NCBI GenBank assembly: GCA_900554205.1
Contig: USGM01000079.1
Coordinates: 1-16,187, forward strand
DNA from: an uncultured Lachnospiraceae bacterium
GTDB lineage: Bacteria > Bacillota > Clostridia > Lachnospirales > Lachnospiraceae
Reading direction: 5' to 3'
DNA length: 16,187 bases
Shown here: one piece after another, positions 1-8,242 of the stretch
Layout of the letters: every line of letters starts with the position of its first letter
Position numbering within the stretch: position 1 is the stretch's first letter
The notes under the pieces: model-generated
What the model was told of the DNA's origin: nothing
Seen by the model: the letters and a program-made list of their open reading frames with translations, nothing else
Database searches by the model: none
Position numbers and translations under genes: made by a program

Positions 1-808
1 CGGCGATATCTTCATGCGCTGCATCTACCGCATGCGCCCCTACGAGGCAACCCCGGGCAGCGTTGAGGCTGTACATCAGAAATGGCTGAAGGTGACACAG
101 GAATTTGTCTCCGCAAAGCACATCAGCCTTCGGAAATTCAATAAGCTTTGCAAAGAGATCATACGCGACTTTGACAGCATCCCGCTTCTTGACATCAAGA
201 AGCCCCGCGTCGGCATTGTCGGGGAAATCCTCGTAAAATTCTCCCCTGCCGGAAACAATCACCTTGTGGAGCTTCTGGAGAGCGAGGGCGCCGAAGCTGT
301 CGTTCCCGACCTGATCGACTTCATGCTCTATTGCTTCTACAACCAGCTGTACAAAGCGGATCATCTGGGCACGAGCAAAAAGACCGCAAGGAACTCAAAG
401 CTCGGCATCTGGGCGATCGAGCACATACTGCGCAGCACTGCCACAAAGGAGTTCCAGCGCAGTAAGCACTTTACGCCGCCCACACCGATTCAGGAGATCG
501 CAGAATTTGCGGAGCCGATCGTGTCCATTGGAAACCAGACGGGCGAGGGATGGTTCTTGACCGGTGAGATGGTCGAGCTGATCCATGACGGTGTTCCGAA
601 CATTGTCTGCACACAGCCCTTCGGCTGTCTGCCGAACCACGTTGTCGGAAAGGGTGTCATCAAGGCATTGCGCAAGGCCTATCCCGCCTCCAACATCGTT
701 GCCATTGACTACGATCCCGGTGCCAGCGAGGTCAATCAGCTGAACCGGATCAAGCTGATGCTTTCCACTGCCCAGAAAAATCTGAAGGCCGAGACACCGG
801 ACGCATAA
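1..808 (+). CDS. C-terminal part of a 2-hydroxyacyl-CoA dehydratase activase-related protein (5' end outside window)
   Basis: The frame is open from the first complete codon (base 2) to TAA at 806-808, so this is the last ~268 residues of a longer protein; the ATG at 14 is internal. Seen: a VGEILVKFSPAGNNHLVELLE stretch about 70 residues in, then GNQTGEGW and CTQPFGCLPNHVVGKGV near the end. These match, from memory, the C-terminal region of the very long (~1400 aa) clostridial proteins that fuse BadF/BadG-type ATPase activase modules to a 2-hydroxyglutaryl-CoA dehydratase D-like domain. Family knowledge: activases use ATP to drive an electron from a [4Fe-4S] cluster into (R)-2-hydroxyacyl-CoA dehydratases. 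The two cysteines in CTQPFGC could be cluster ligands (inference). The substrate of this stand-alone fused family is not established. Transcription ends at the hairpin just downstream. Confidence 0.8.
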   Translation, partial: GDIFMRCIYRMRPYEATPGSVEAVHQKWLKVTQEFVSAKHISLRKFNKLCKEIIRDFDSIPLLDIKKPRVGIVGEILVKFSPAGNNHLVELLESEGAEAVVPDLIDFMLYCFYNQLYKADHLGTSKKTARNSKLGIWAIEHILRSTATKEFQRSKHFTPPTPIQEIAEFAEPIVSIGNQTGEGWFLTGEMVELIHDGVPNIVCTQPFGCLPNHVVGKGVIKALRKAYPASNIVAIDYDPGASEVNQLNRIKLMLSTAQKNLKAETPDA

Positions 809-818
809 TCGTACAACA

Positions 819-861
819 AAAAAACCTTCTCAGGCATTCATTCTGCCCGGGAAGGTTTTTT
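819..861. terminator. Bidirectional rho-independent terminator between convergent genes
   Basis: An A-run plus ACCTTC (819-829) pairs with GAAGGT plus a T-run (851-861). An inner GGCA/TGCC stem (833-836 with 844-847) closes a 7-nt loop, with a short imperfect junction between the stems. Runs of A on the left and T on the right make it a terminator in both directions, serving the + gene ending at 808 and the - gene ending at 874. Confidence 0.85.
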
Positions 862-873
862 ATGTTTTCTGTG

Positions 874-1113
874 TCAGGAGGCTACGGCGGTCTTTGTCCG
901 CACATATTCCTGTAATGCCTGCGCAACCTCGTCAGGCTGCAGCCCCGTATCAGCGATCAGGTCGCTGACTGCCTCCAGCTCCTTTCTCCTCTTTTCCTCA
1001 AACAGTTCGTCCAGCTCGCGCTTCTCCGACTCCACACGGGTCATGAGCGCAGCTATCAGCTCCTGCTTTGCGGCAATCTTTTCCTCGATGGTCTTACGCT
1101 GTCCTCTTGCCAT
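874..1113 (-). CDS. Small uncharacterised coiled-coil protein (79 aa)
   Basis: Not recognised as a named family. Residues 6-50 are a charged heptad-like helix rich in K, E, L and A (TIEEKIAAKQELIAAL, then ESEKRELDELFEEKRRKELE), so a coiled coil is likely. A short helical tail follows (LQPDEVAQALQEYV). There is no signal peptide, membrane segment or Cys cluster, so it is probably cytoplasmic. The start at 1113 is preceded by GAAAGGAG at good spacing, a strong translation signal for such a short frame. It lies 63 bases downstream of the SNF2 helicase on the same strand with no terminator between, so it is probably the last gene of that operon. It superficially resembles the small coiled-coil DUF4315-type and H-NS-like proteins, but I would not assign either. 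Confidence 0.7.
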   Translation of the reverse strand: MARGQRKTIEEKIAAKQELIAALMTRVESEKRELDELFEEKRRKELEAVSDLIADTGLQPDEVAQALQEYVRTKTAVAS

Positions 1114-1176
1114 AACTTTCTCCTTTCAGCGGATTTTTGCAATCCTTTCTATAAGTATATGGACAAGATTGGATAT

Positions 1177-4100
1177 TTATTCCAAAAGCGCGAGAAAATC
1201 TTCCTTTGTCATGCCGCTGAGCTGTCCGGTCTCCCCCTGAATGATCTGGTCAGAGAGCGCCTTCTTGCTCTCCTGCAGCTTCTGAATCTTTTCCTCGATC
1301 GTTCCCTTGGCGATCAGCCGGTAGACAACGACCTTCTTCGTCTGACCGATGCGGTGCGCACGGTCCGTCGCCTGATTCTGCACCGCAATGTTCCACCACG
1401 GATCGTAATGGATGACAACATCGGCTCCCACAAGATTCAGCCCGACACCGCCCGCCTTCAGCGAGATCAGAAAGACCTTCGTGTCGTCGGCATTAAAGGC
1501 GTTCACCAGCCGGACTCTTTCCTCCTTCGGTGTCGCGCCGGTTATCGTGTAAAAGCTGATTTTCTCCTGGTCAAGCCGCCCTGCAATCACCTCAAGCATG
1601 GAAGTAAACTGCGAAAACAGCAATATCTTATGTCCACCCTCCATGGCGCTCCGTATCAGTTCCGCGCAGGCATCCAGCTTTGCAGATTCTCCCTTATAGT
1701 TTTCAAAGCACAGTGCCGGATCACAGCAGATCTGGCGCAGCTTCATCAGCTCCGCGAGCACCTGTATCTTATTCCTGCCAAATTCCTCCGCGCTCTGCAT
1801 TCCGATCTGCTGCTTCATATGCACGACCTGCGCATCGTAGAGCTTCTGCTGCTCGCCGTCGAATTTCACATAACGGCTCTCCTCCAGCTTCTCCGGCAGA
1901 TCACGCAGCACATTCTCCTTCAGTCTCCGCAGGATAAAGGGTGCCACCATCCTCTGCAGCTGCTCCAGCGCCGCAGGCTCCTCATTCTTGACAATCGGTG
2001 CTTCAAAATCATTGCGGAACACCTCATAGCCGTACAGATATCCCGGCATCAGATAGTCAAAGATGCTCCAAAGCTCGCTGAGCCGGTTTTCAATCGGGGT
2101 TCCCGTCAATGCATACCGCGTTCTGCTCTGGATCGCCTTCACCGCCTTCGCCGCAGCGGTCGTATGATTCTTGATATACTGTGCCTCGTCGATGATCTGA
2201 TAATGAAATTCCTTCCCCTCGTACTCCGCAATATCTCTCTTAAGTAGGTCGTAGGAGGTCAGAATGACATCATACTCCTTAAAGTGGCAGAGCTTTTCCG
2301 CCCTCTCCTCCTGATTTCCCGTGATAATGCAGCTGGTGAGCTCCGGGGCAAATCTTTGCAGCTCCTCACCCCAGTTATAGACCAGAGAAGCCGGTGTCAC
2401 CACCAGTGAAACACCCTTGCCACCCTCCAGCTTTGCGGCGAGCAGGACAGCAATGACCTGTAAGGTCTTTCCCAGACCCATGTCATCGGCAAGGATACCA
2501 CCCATACCGTATTCCTCAAGCATCCTCAGCCACCGGTAGCCCATCCGCTGATAGCCGCGCATGACTTTTCTCAGGGAATCCGGCACTTCAAAATCCGCAT
2601 CCTTGACTGTCTTGAAATTCTTGACCAGTTCCCGGAAGTAACTGTCACGGTTGCTGTAAATGTCCTCATTTTTCTCCAACAGCTTATCCAGATAAAGAGC
2701 ACGGTACAGCGGCAGCTTTACCTTCCCCTTGAGCAGTTCCTTCGGAGACAACCGCAGCGCGTTCATCATTTCCTCAAGCGTCGACAGTGACTCCTCTTCG
2801 AGGCTTAGGAAATCTCCGTTTTTCAGGCGGTGATATTTCTTCTTCGACCGGTAGCTTTTCAGCACCTCCAAAAGCTCCTCCGGCGGAACATCCTGCGTCG
2901 AGACCTCGAGGTTCAGCAGATCCCTCGACACCGATACTCCCACAGATATACGCACCCGTCTGCCAATGTTCATCCCACTGAAACGTCTGGTACACTGCAC
3001 CTCCCCGAGACCGAGCAGAGCTTCCACACCCTGATCCAGAACCGCATACATCTGTTCTTCGTCCTGTCCGCAGCTCAGTTCTCTCCGCTCTGTATCCACA
3101 TAGGGAAACCACTGTCTTGCCAGAAACAGGATCTCTTTCTCCTTCTGGGCATCCCTGAAAAAACTGTCCTCTCCCCCCTCCTCGAGAAGCGAAAACTCCC
3201 TGTCTCCATATTTTGCCTTGATCCTGCACGTCATATCATGCTCTTCCGCGTCCAGATAAAAGACGAATTTTGCCCTCGGCGGCAGATAGGAGGCAATCTC
3301 CTCCGCTCCCTCCTCCCGGATGTCAGCCACATCCTCCAGCTGGGGAAGGACGTTATAATAGAATTGTGCCAGTTGGTTCCTGCCCACCTGAAAACTCATT
3401 GACCCATTATTGCAGAACCGCGCAAGCGTCCTGATCCTACCCGCAAATTCCTCCTGCACCCTGCACAGTCCTGTCTGTCCGATATAGTAAAAGGTTCTGC
3501 TGCCCTCATAGAGCTCCGGCATCCGACAGTCCACCTCTATGCCATGGAAGACAAGTCGGCTGCTGAGCCGGTTCTTCCGAATCGTCATGGTAATCCTGGG
3601 ATTCTGCTCCACGGTGCAAAGCTGCCGCTTCTCCTTCTTTTCGGCATCCCTGTTTTCATACTCTACGCTCTGGCTGCCCATCAGTCTGTAAAATTCATCC
3701 AGTCTCCAGCCGAAGAGCGCAAGCTCACCGCTCTTCGCCGATGCCTTGCGCGAATAGATGTCCGCCTCGGCCAGCCTTCTGGAGAAATTCTGCTCCTCTT
3801 TCACGACCTGACCGATGAACGCGATCCAGCTCCGCCCTTCCTCCGTAAAGTTTTCAAGCCGGTGATTGAGCTGTGTTGTCGAGCCGTACATACTGCTGCG
3901 CGACTCCCTCACGTCGTCATAGAATTGAAACAGATCCTTCACAACGAACAGCTTCTTTTCTCCCACCTTAAAGGAGGCTGTCAGTTCTCCGTTCTTCTTA
4001 CATAGCCGCGGCTGCAGGATCAGGCTTTCCTCCCTGCCGACCGTGTCCGAGACAACCGCGTTGGCATGCTTCTCAGAGAAAGCATGCATCAGTCTTGCCG

Positions 4101-4581
4101 CCAGCTTATCCGTCGCATCGCCAAGGTTTTTCTCTTTCAGATTCTCTTTGACCGCTTCAAAAAAAGCAACCAGATAGCTGCAATATTCTCTTCTGTAGAA
4201 TCTGTAATAGTAATGCTTTCTGCACTCTGCGCAGCCGCATTCCGCAAAGAGTATCTTATTCCTGTCAAACACCATATGGACAGAAAAAACATTCTTTCCC
4301 TCTGTTGCTTTGCCAAATGCCTCGCAAACCATAGTATCTAATTCGTCAGCATAGCCAGCATTGATGTCCGTAAGAGCAACCAGCTTCTGTTCCTGAACCT
4401 TCTTTGCCTTCTTGAGCTCCGCCACCGTAAGGTTCATGCTCTTCTGAACTGCCTCGCAGTCAAAATACCGATACTGGGAAAGCTTCTGCTGATTCTCCGT
4501 GTCTTTTTTGCCTGTCTCCGATTCTTCCGCATCTTCGGTTCTGTTCAGGACAATGTATTCCGTTTCATCTGTATTTCTCAT
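1177..4581 (-). CDS. SNF2-family DEAD/DEAH-box helicase with variant SWIM-like N-terminus (1134 aa)
   Basis: An ATP-dependent dsDNA translocase of the Swi2/Snf2 type, probably cytoplasmic. Helicase motifs seen: DDMGLGKT (Walker A, ~698-705), a DEAQ box in IIDEAQYIKN (~797-800), ALTGTPIENR (motif III, ~822), LLFSQFTSM and LISLKAGGVGLNL in the second RecA lobe, and DRAHRIGQ (motif VI, ~1077). Residues ~150-650 resemble the bacterial SNF2-associated region. Near residue 115 is C-G-C with a later C134-S-Y, where a SWIM zinc finger would have CxC...CxH, so the final His appears to be Tyr. About 1100 aa is normal for bacterial SNF2 proteins of this type. The start at 4581 has AGGAG five bases upstream and lies 18 bases after metA. 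The cellular role of these chromosomal proteins is unclear; chromatin or transcription remodelling and repair have been suggested for relatives. Confidence 0.93.
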   Translation of the reverse strand: MRNTDETEYIVLNRTEDAEESETGKKDTENQQKLSQYRYFDCEAVQKSMNLTVAELKKAKKVQEQKLVALTDINAGYADELDTMVCEAFGKATEGKNVFSVHMVFDRNKILFAECGCAECRKHYYYRFYRREYCSYLVAFFEAVKENLKEKNLGDATDKLAARLMHAFSEKHANAVVSDTVGREESLILQPRLCKKNGELTASFKVGEKKLFVVKDLFQFYDDVRESRSSMYGSTTQLNHRLENFTEEGRSWIAFIGQVVKEEQNFSRRLAEADIYSRKASAKSGELALFGWRLDEFYRLMGSQSVEYENRDAEKKEKRQLCTVEQNPRITMTIRKNRLSSRLVFHGIEVDCRMPELYEGSRTFYYIGQTGLCRVQEEFAGRIRTLARFCNNGSMSFQVGRNQLAQFYYNVLPQLEDVADIREEGAEEIASYLPPRAKFVFYLDAEEHDMTCRIKAKYGDREFSLLEEGGEDSFFRDAQKEKEILFLARQWFPYVDTERRELSCGQDEEQMYAVLDQGVEALLGLGEVQCTRRFSGMNIGRRVRISVGVSVSRDLLNLEVSTQDVPPEELLEVLKSYRSKKKYHRLKNGDFLSLEEESLSTLEEMMNALRLSPKELLKGKVKLPLYRALYLDKLLEKNEDIYSNRDSYFRELVKNFKTVKDADFEVPDSLRKVMRGYQRMGYRWLRMLEEYGMGGILADDMGLGKTLQVIAVLLAAKLEGGKGVSLVVTPASLVYNWGEELQRFAPELTSCIITGNQEERAEKLCHFKEYDVILTSYDLLKRDIAEYEGKEFHYQIIDEAQYIKNHTTAAAKAVKAIQSRTRYALTGTPIENRLSELWSIFDYLMPGYLYGYEVFRNDFEAPIVKNEEPAALEQLQRMVAPFILRRLKENVLRDLPEKLEESRYVKFDGEQQKLYDAQVVHMKQQIGMQSAEEFGRNKIQVLAELMKLRQICCDPALCFENYKGESAKLDACAELIRSAMEGGHKILLFSQFTSMLEVIAGRLDQEKISFYTITGATPKEERVRLVNAFNADDTKVFLISLKAGGVGLNLVGADVVIHYDPWWNIAVQNQATDRAHRIGQTKKVVVYRLIAKGTIEEKIQKLQESKKALSDQIIQGETGQLSGMTKEDFLALLE

Positions 4582-4599
4582 CCCCGCTCCTTATACTCC

Positions 4600-5505
4600 T
4601 TAAAGTTCATAAGGAGTGATCTGGTATACATAATAATTAAGCCAGTTACTGTATAGATTATTGCTGTGGGAACGCCATTGCAGCAGAGGGCGCTCGTTCG
4701 GGTCATCCTTCGGATAATAGTTGTACGGAAGCCGGATCGGAAGACCCTTGTCCAGATCGCGGTGATATTCCCGGTCAAGCGTATATCTGTCGTACTCCGG
4801 GTGTCCCGTCACAAAGATCTTCTTGCCGCCCTCCGCAATCGCAAGAAACACACCAGCATCCGGCGACTCCGCCAGCACCATCAGCTCCTTGCAGGCATGG
4901 ATTGCCTCGGACGGCGTCTCTGTATGGCGGCTGTGGGGCGCAAAGAAGACATCATCAAAGCCCCTGACAAGAGGGATCTTGCGGTTGGCTACTTTGTGCT
5001 CATAAATTCCGAACAGCTTTGCCGGCAGCTTTTCTTTATTGATCCCATAATAATGGTAAAAGCCTGCCTGCGCCGCCCAGCAGATATGCAGGGTTGACGT
5101 GACATGTGTCTCTGCCCAGTCAAAAATCTCGCAGGTCTCCTCCCAATAGTCCACCTCCTCGAAGGTAATGTCCTCAACCGGTGCCCCCGTGACAATCATA
5201 CCATCGAACTTCCTTTCCCTGATCTCGTCGAGGCAGGTATAAAACTTGTTCAGGTGGCTGGCAGAGGTGTTGATAGAGGTGTGGCTCCTGACATTCATAA
5301 AGGTCACATCCACCTGCAGCGGCGTGTTCGACAGCGCGCGCAACAGCTGCAGCTCCGTATCCTGCTTTACCGGCATATTGTTCAGTATCAGTACCTGCAG
5401 CGGACGGATGTCCTGATGCATTGCCCGAAATTCGTCCATTACAAATATATTTTCATTTTCAAGAATCTCCTTTGCAGGCAGATCGCTCTGTGTCTTAATC
5501 GGCAT
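4600..5505 (-). CDS. metAA: Homoserine O-acetyltransferase (MetA family)
   Basis: Activates the hydroxyl of L-homoserine for methionine synthesis; cytoplasmic. At 301 aa it has the normal family length and is collinear with MetA throughout (LILNNMPVK, GAPVE, WAAQAG, GHPEYDRYTL). The catalytic triad is visible as Cys142 (HICWAAQAG), His235 and Glu237 (GHPEYD). Position 111 is Glu (GAPVE). In this family Glu at 111 is associated with acetyl-CoA use and Gly with succinyl-CoA, so despite frequent annotation as homoserine O-succinyltransferase this is predicted to make O-acetyl-L-homoserine. That specificity call is inference from one residue. The start at 5505 has GAGGAAAG just upstream. It lies 20 bases after ligA and 18 before the helicase, so it is likely cotranscribed. 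No other methionine gene and no SAM riboswitch is visible nearby. Confidence 0.96.
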   Translation of the reverse strand: MPIKTQSDLPAKEILENENIFVMDEFRAMHQDIRPLQVLILNNMPVKQDTELQLLRALSNTPLQVDVTFMNVRSHTSINTSASHLNKFYTCLDEIRERKFDGMIVTGAPVEDITFEEVDYWEETCEIFDWAETHVTSTLHICWAAQAGFYHYYGINKEKLPAKLFGIYEHKVANRKIPLVRGFDDVFFAPHSRHTETPSEAIHACKELMVLAESPDAGVFLAIAEGGKKIFVTGHPEYDRYTLDREYHRDLDKGLPIRLPYNYYPKDDPNERPLLQWRSHSNNLYSNWLNYYVYQITPYEL

Positions 5506-5525
5506 GTCTTTCCTCTTTCCGCGTT

Positions 5526-7493
5526 TTAGTACGCAATTCCATATTCTGTGAGAAAATCTTCCTCTGACAGGATCGGAACGCCTAATTCCTTTGCCTTCTT
5601 ATTCTTTGAGGAGGTCGAAGTCACATCATTGTTGATCAGGGCAGTCGTCTTACCCGTGACACTTCCTGTCACCTTTCCGCCTCTGTCCTCAATCAGTTCC
5701 TTCAGATCACTCCTGTTCCCAAAGTGGTTCAGGCTGCCGGTGATGACAAAGTTCAAGCCCTGCATCGTCTGGCTTCCCTCCTCCACGACCGGCACCTCCA
5801 GTGTGAGCTCCGGCATCAGATGATTGATTTTCTGCTGGTTATCCGCATCCTTCATGTAATCCACAAACGCCGATGCAATGACATCCCCGATCCCCTCTAT
5901 CGCGCTCAATGTCTCCACATCGGCGCTGCGCATTCGCTCGAGATCGTAGGAAAAATACCGGCAGAGCATCTTCGCGTTGGCAACGCCGATATTTGCGATT
6001 CCCAGACCGTAAATCACTCTCGACAGGATTGTCTTTCTGGATGCCTCTATGCTTGTAATCAGGTTCTGATAGGATTTCTCTCCGAAGCCCTCAAGCTCCA
6101 CAATCCTGTCCTGATACCTGTCAAGATGGTACAGATCCGCATATTCATGAATGAAACCCATATCGATCAGCTTTTCCAATGTTGCCTCGGACAGTCCGTC
6201 GATATTCATCGCATCCCTGCTCACAAACAGGGTGAAAGACTTGATACGCTTGGCGGCACATTTTTCGTTGGTGCAATATAAGGACTGCACCTCATTCACC
6301 TGCCGGATCTCCGTCACACCGCCACAGACGGGGCATACGGCAGGTATCTCCACGTTATCGCTGCAGGTCAGATTTTCAGCGATCTGCGGGATAATCATAT
6401 TTGCCTTGTACACAGTAATTTTATCGCCGATTCCCAGCTTCAGGCTGCGCAAGATGCTGATATTGTGAACTGACGCACGGCTTACGGTCGTGCCCTCCAG
6501 TTCAACCGGCTCAAAGATCGCCACCGGATTGATCAGTCCGGTTCTGCTGGCGCTCCACTCAATTTCCTCCAGGGTTGTCTCCCGCAACTCATCCGCCCAT
6601 TTAAACGCAATCGAATGTCTGGGAAATTTCGCTGTCCTGCCTAACGACTGTCCATACGCAATGTCCTCATAGGTCAGCACAAGTCCGTCCGACGGAATGT
6701 CGAAATTCTGTATCTTCTTCTCAAAAAAATCGATCCTGTCGAGTATATCAGCCTCCGTCACAAGATAATGTTCAACGACCTCAAAGCCCTGCTTCTCGAG
6801 GAACCGGAACTGCTCCTCTCTCGAATTATGGAAATCCGTCTCTCCCGCGCTTACCAGACTGAACGCATAAAATCGCACATTTCTTTTCGCCGTGATCTCA
6901 TTGTTCAACTGGCGCACCGAACCACTGCACAGATTCCTCGGGTTCTTATATTTGTTCTTTTCGTCCGTAATCTCCGCGTTCACCTTCTCAAAATCCGAGT
7001 AAGTGATCACCGCTTCCCCCCGCAGAACCAATTCACCGGTGAAGGGAATGGACAGTGGGATATTCTTGAAGGTTCTGGCATTGTTGGTAACGACTTCTCC
7101 GATCTCACCGTTTCCTCTCGTGACCGCCTTTGCAAGTTTTCCGTCACGATAGGTCAGCACAATCGTCAGTCCATCCAGCTTCCAGCTTAAAATTGCAGCC
7201 TTCCCTTGCAGCCAGTCCCGCAGCTCCTCGCGGCTTTTCGTCTTGCCGAGAGAGAGCATAGGGCTCTCATGCCGTTCCTTCGGCAGCTCGTCCACCGCCT
7301 CAAATCCGACGTTGACGGTCGGACTGTTTGTCAGTACAATCCCTGTCTCCTGCTCCAGACTCTGCAGTTCGTCATACAGGGCATCGTATTCGCGGTTACT
7401 CATGATTTCTCTGTCTTCCGCATAATATGCCTTTGCCGCTTTGTTCAGCGTATCCACTAAATATTTGATTCGTTCCATGGTCTCAGACTGCAT
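5526..7493 (-). CDS. ligA: NAD-dependent DNA ligase LigA (divergent Lachnospiraceae type)
   Basis: Seals nicks in duplex DNA using NAD+ during replication and repair. Numbering below counts from the upstream GTG at 7505. Domains in order: Ia-type NAD-binding region (EYDALYDEL, 39-47), adenylation domain with catalytic Lys109 in WKLDG, OB fold (~315-380), a Cys4 zinc site (C391, C394, C411, C416), HhH region (~430-560) and a C-terminal BRCT domain (~580-659). Length is normal. Several conserved positions differ from E. coli LigA: SNREYD for PDAEYD, TRGNG for TRGDG, GEVVT for GEDIT, and DGLVLT for DGVVIK. Start: the frame can begin at GTG 7505, but the ATG at 7493 is better placed behind AGGTGA, so I use it; ATG 7478 is also possible. 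It follows rluF and precedes metA closely. Confidence 0.95.
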   Translation of the reverse strand: MQSETMERIKYLVDTLNKAAKAYYAEDREIMSNREYDALYDELQSLEQETGIVLTNSPTVNVGFEAVDELPKERHESPMLSLGKTKSREELRDWLQGKAAILSWKLDGLTIVLTYRDGKLAKAVTRGNGEIGEVVTNNARTFKNIPLSIPFTGELVLRGEAVITYSDFEKVNAEITDEKNKYKNPRNLCSGSVRQLNNEITAKRNVRFYAFSLVSAGETDFHNSREEQFRFLEKQGFEVVEHYLVTEADILDRIDFFEKKIQNFDIPSDGLVLTYEDIAYGQSLGRTAKFPRHSIAFKWADELRETTLEEIEWSASRTGLINPVAIFEPVELEGTTVSRASVHNISILRSLKLGIGDKITVYKANMIIPQIAENLTCSDNVEIPAVCPVCGGVTEIRQVNEVQSLYCTNEKCAAKRIKSFTLFVSRDAMNIDGLSEATLEKLIDMGFIHEYADLYHLDRYQDRIVELEGFGEKSYQNLITSIEASRKTILSRVIYGLGIANIGVANAKMLCRYFSYDLERMRSADVETLSAIEGIGDVIASAFVDYMKDADNQQKINHLMPELTLEVPVVEEGSQTMQGLNFVITGSLNHFGNRSDLKELIEDRGGKVTGSVTGKTTALINNDVTSTSSKNKKAKELGVPILSEEDFLTEYGIAY

Positions 7494-7501
7494 ATTGTAT
7501 T

Positions 7502-7507
7502 TCACCT
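7502..7507 (-). promoter_or_regulatory. Ribosome binding site deciding the ligA start
   Basis: AGGTGA on the minus strand matches part of AGGAGGTGA and lies 8 bases before ATG 7493. The alternative GTG start at 7505 lies inside this site and would have only a misplaced AGGA. This favours the ATG. Confidence 0.5.
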
Positions 7508-7513
7508 ATCCTA

Positions 7514-8242
7514 TCACTCTTTTTTAATCAGCATTCCGCAATCCCGGTACAGATGCTCTATATCTTCCCGTGGCAGCTCCCTGTACTCCCCCGGCTTCAG
7601 ATTTCCCAGTTCCACGTGCATCACCCTGACACGTTTCAAGCCGGAAACCTTGTAGCCGCATACCTCACACATTCTCCTGATCTGTCTGTTGACTCCCTGT
7701 GTCAACACGATCCGGAAGGTAAATTTTCCGATTTTTTCTGTCTCACACTCCCGTGTCCGTATATCCAGCTCCGCCAGATAGACCCCCTGACTCATTTTCT
7801 GTAAAAAATCAGGTGTTATTTCTTTATTGACTTTGACAATATACTCCTTTTCATGACGGTTTGCCCCTCTCATCATCCCCTGAATCAGCTCGCCGTCATT
7901 GGTCAGCAGTAAAAGTCCCTCCGAATCCTTGTCCAGCCTGCCGGCATATGTGACCCTGACCGGGTAGTGTATCATATCCGCCAATTTCTTTTCGGCGTGG
8001 GGATCTCTCTCCGTGCAGGTAACTCCTATCGGTTTATAATATACCAAAACAACTGTTTTTTTATTTTCCTGAATGGGCTTGCCGTTCACTGTAATATGGT
8101 CTGCCCCGCTCACGGTCTGCCCAAGCGCGGGCAGCTTGCCGTTGACAAGAACCCTGCCCTGCCCGATCAGTTTATCCGCATCCCGCCTGGAACAGACTCC
8201 GGCATGCGCAAGGAATTTGTTTAATCTTGTTTTATTTTCCAT
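7514..8242 (-). CDS. rluF: 23S rRNA pseudouridine synthase, RluF type (RsuA/RluB/RluE/RluF family)
   Basis: Converts a uridine of 23S rRNA (U2604 in E. coli numbering for RluF) to pseudouridine. Residues ~5-60 form an S4 RNA-binding domain (RLNKFLAHAGVCSRRDADKLI, then GRVLVNGK). The catalytic domain follows, with the nucleophile Asp104 in the family signature AGRLDKDSEGLLLLTNDG. The C-terminal GVNRQIRRMCEVCGYKV with LKRVRVMHV is the RluF-like version of the motif, which separates it from RluB. Length is 242 aa from the chosen start. The frame runs up to 8332, but the extra N-terminal 30 residues would lie inside the RNase H gene and have no family likeness. ATG 8242 has GGGAG six bases upstream. 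It overlaps the RNase H stop by a few bases, implying translational coupling. Confidence 0.92.
   Translation of the reverse strand: MENKTRLNKFLAHAGVCSRRDADKLIGQGRVLVNGKLPALGQTVSGADHITVNGKPIQENKKTVVLVYYKPIGVTCTERDPHAEKKLADMIHYPVRVTYAGRLDKDSEGLLLLTNDGELIQGMMRGANRHEKEYIVKVNKEITPDFLQKMSQGVYLAELDIRTRECETEKIGKFTFRIVLTQGVNRQIRRMCEVCGYKVSGLKRVRVMHVELGNLKPGEYRELPREDIEHLYRDCGMLIKKE

Noticed and set aside
1159..2247. Long open frame on the + strand opposite the helicase C-terminus
   Set aside because: It is antisense to well-conserved helicase motifs, its composition is a reflection of that gene, and it has no ribosome binding site.
1177..4581. SNF2 helicase as part of an anti-phage defence system (DISARM-like)
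   Set aside because: No methyltransferase, nuclease, phospholipase D or other defence partner is nearby. The neighbours are housekeeping genes.
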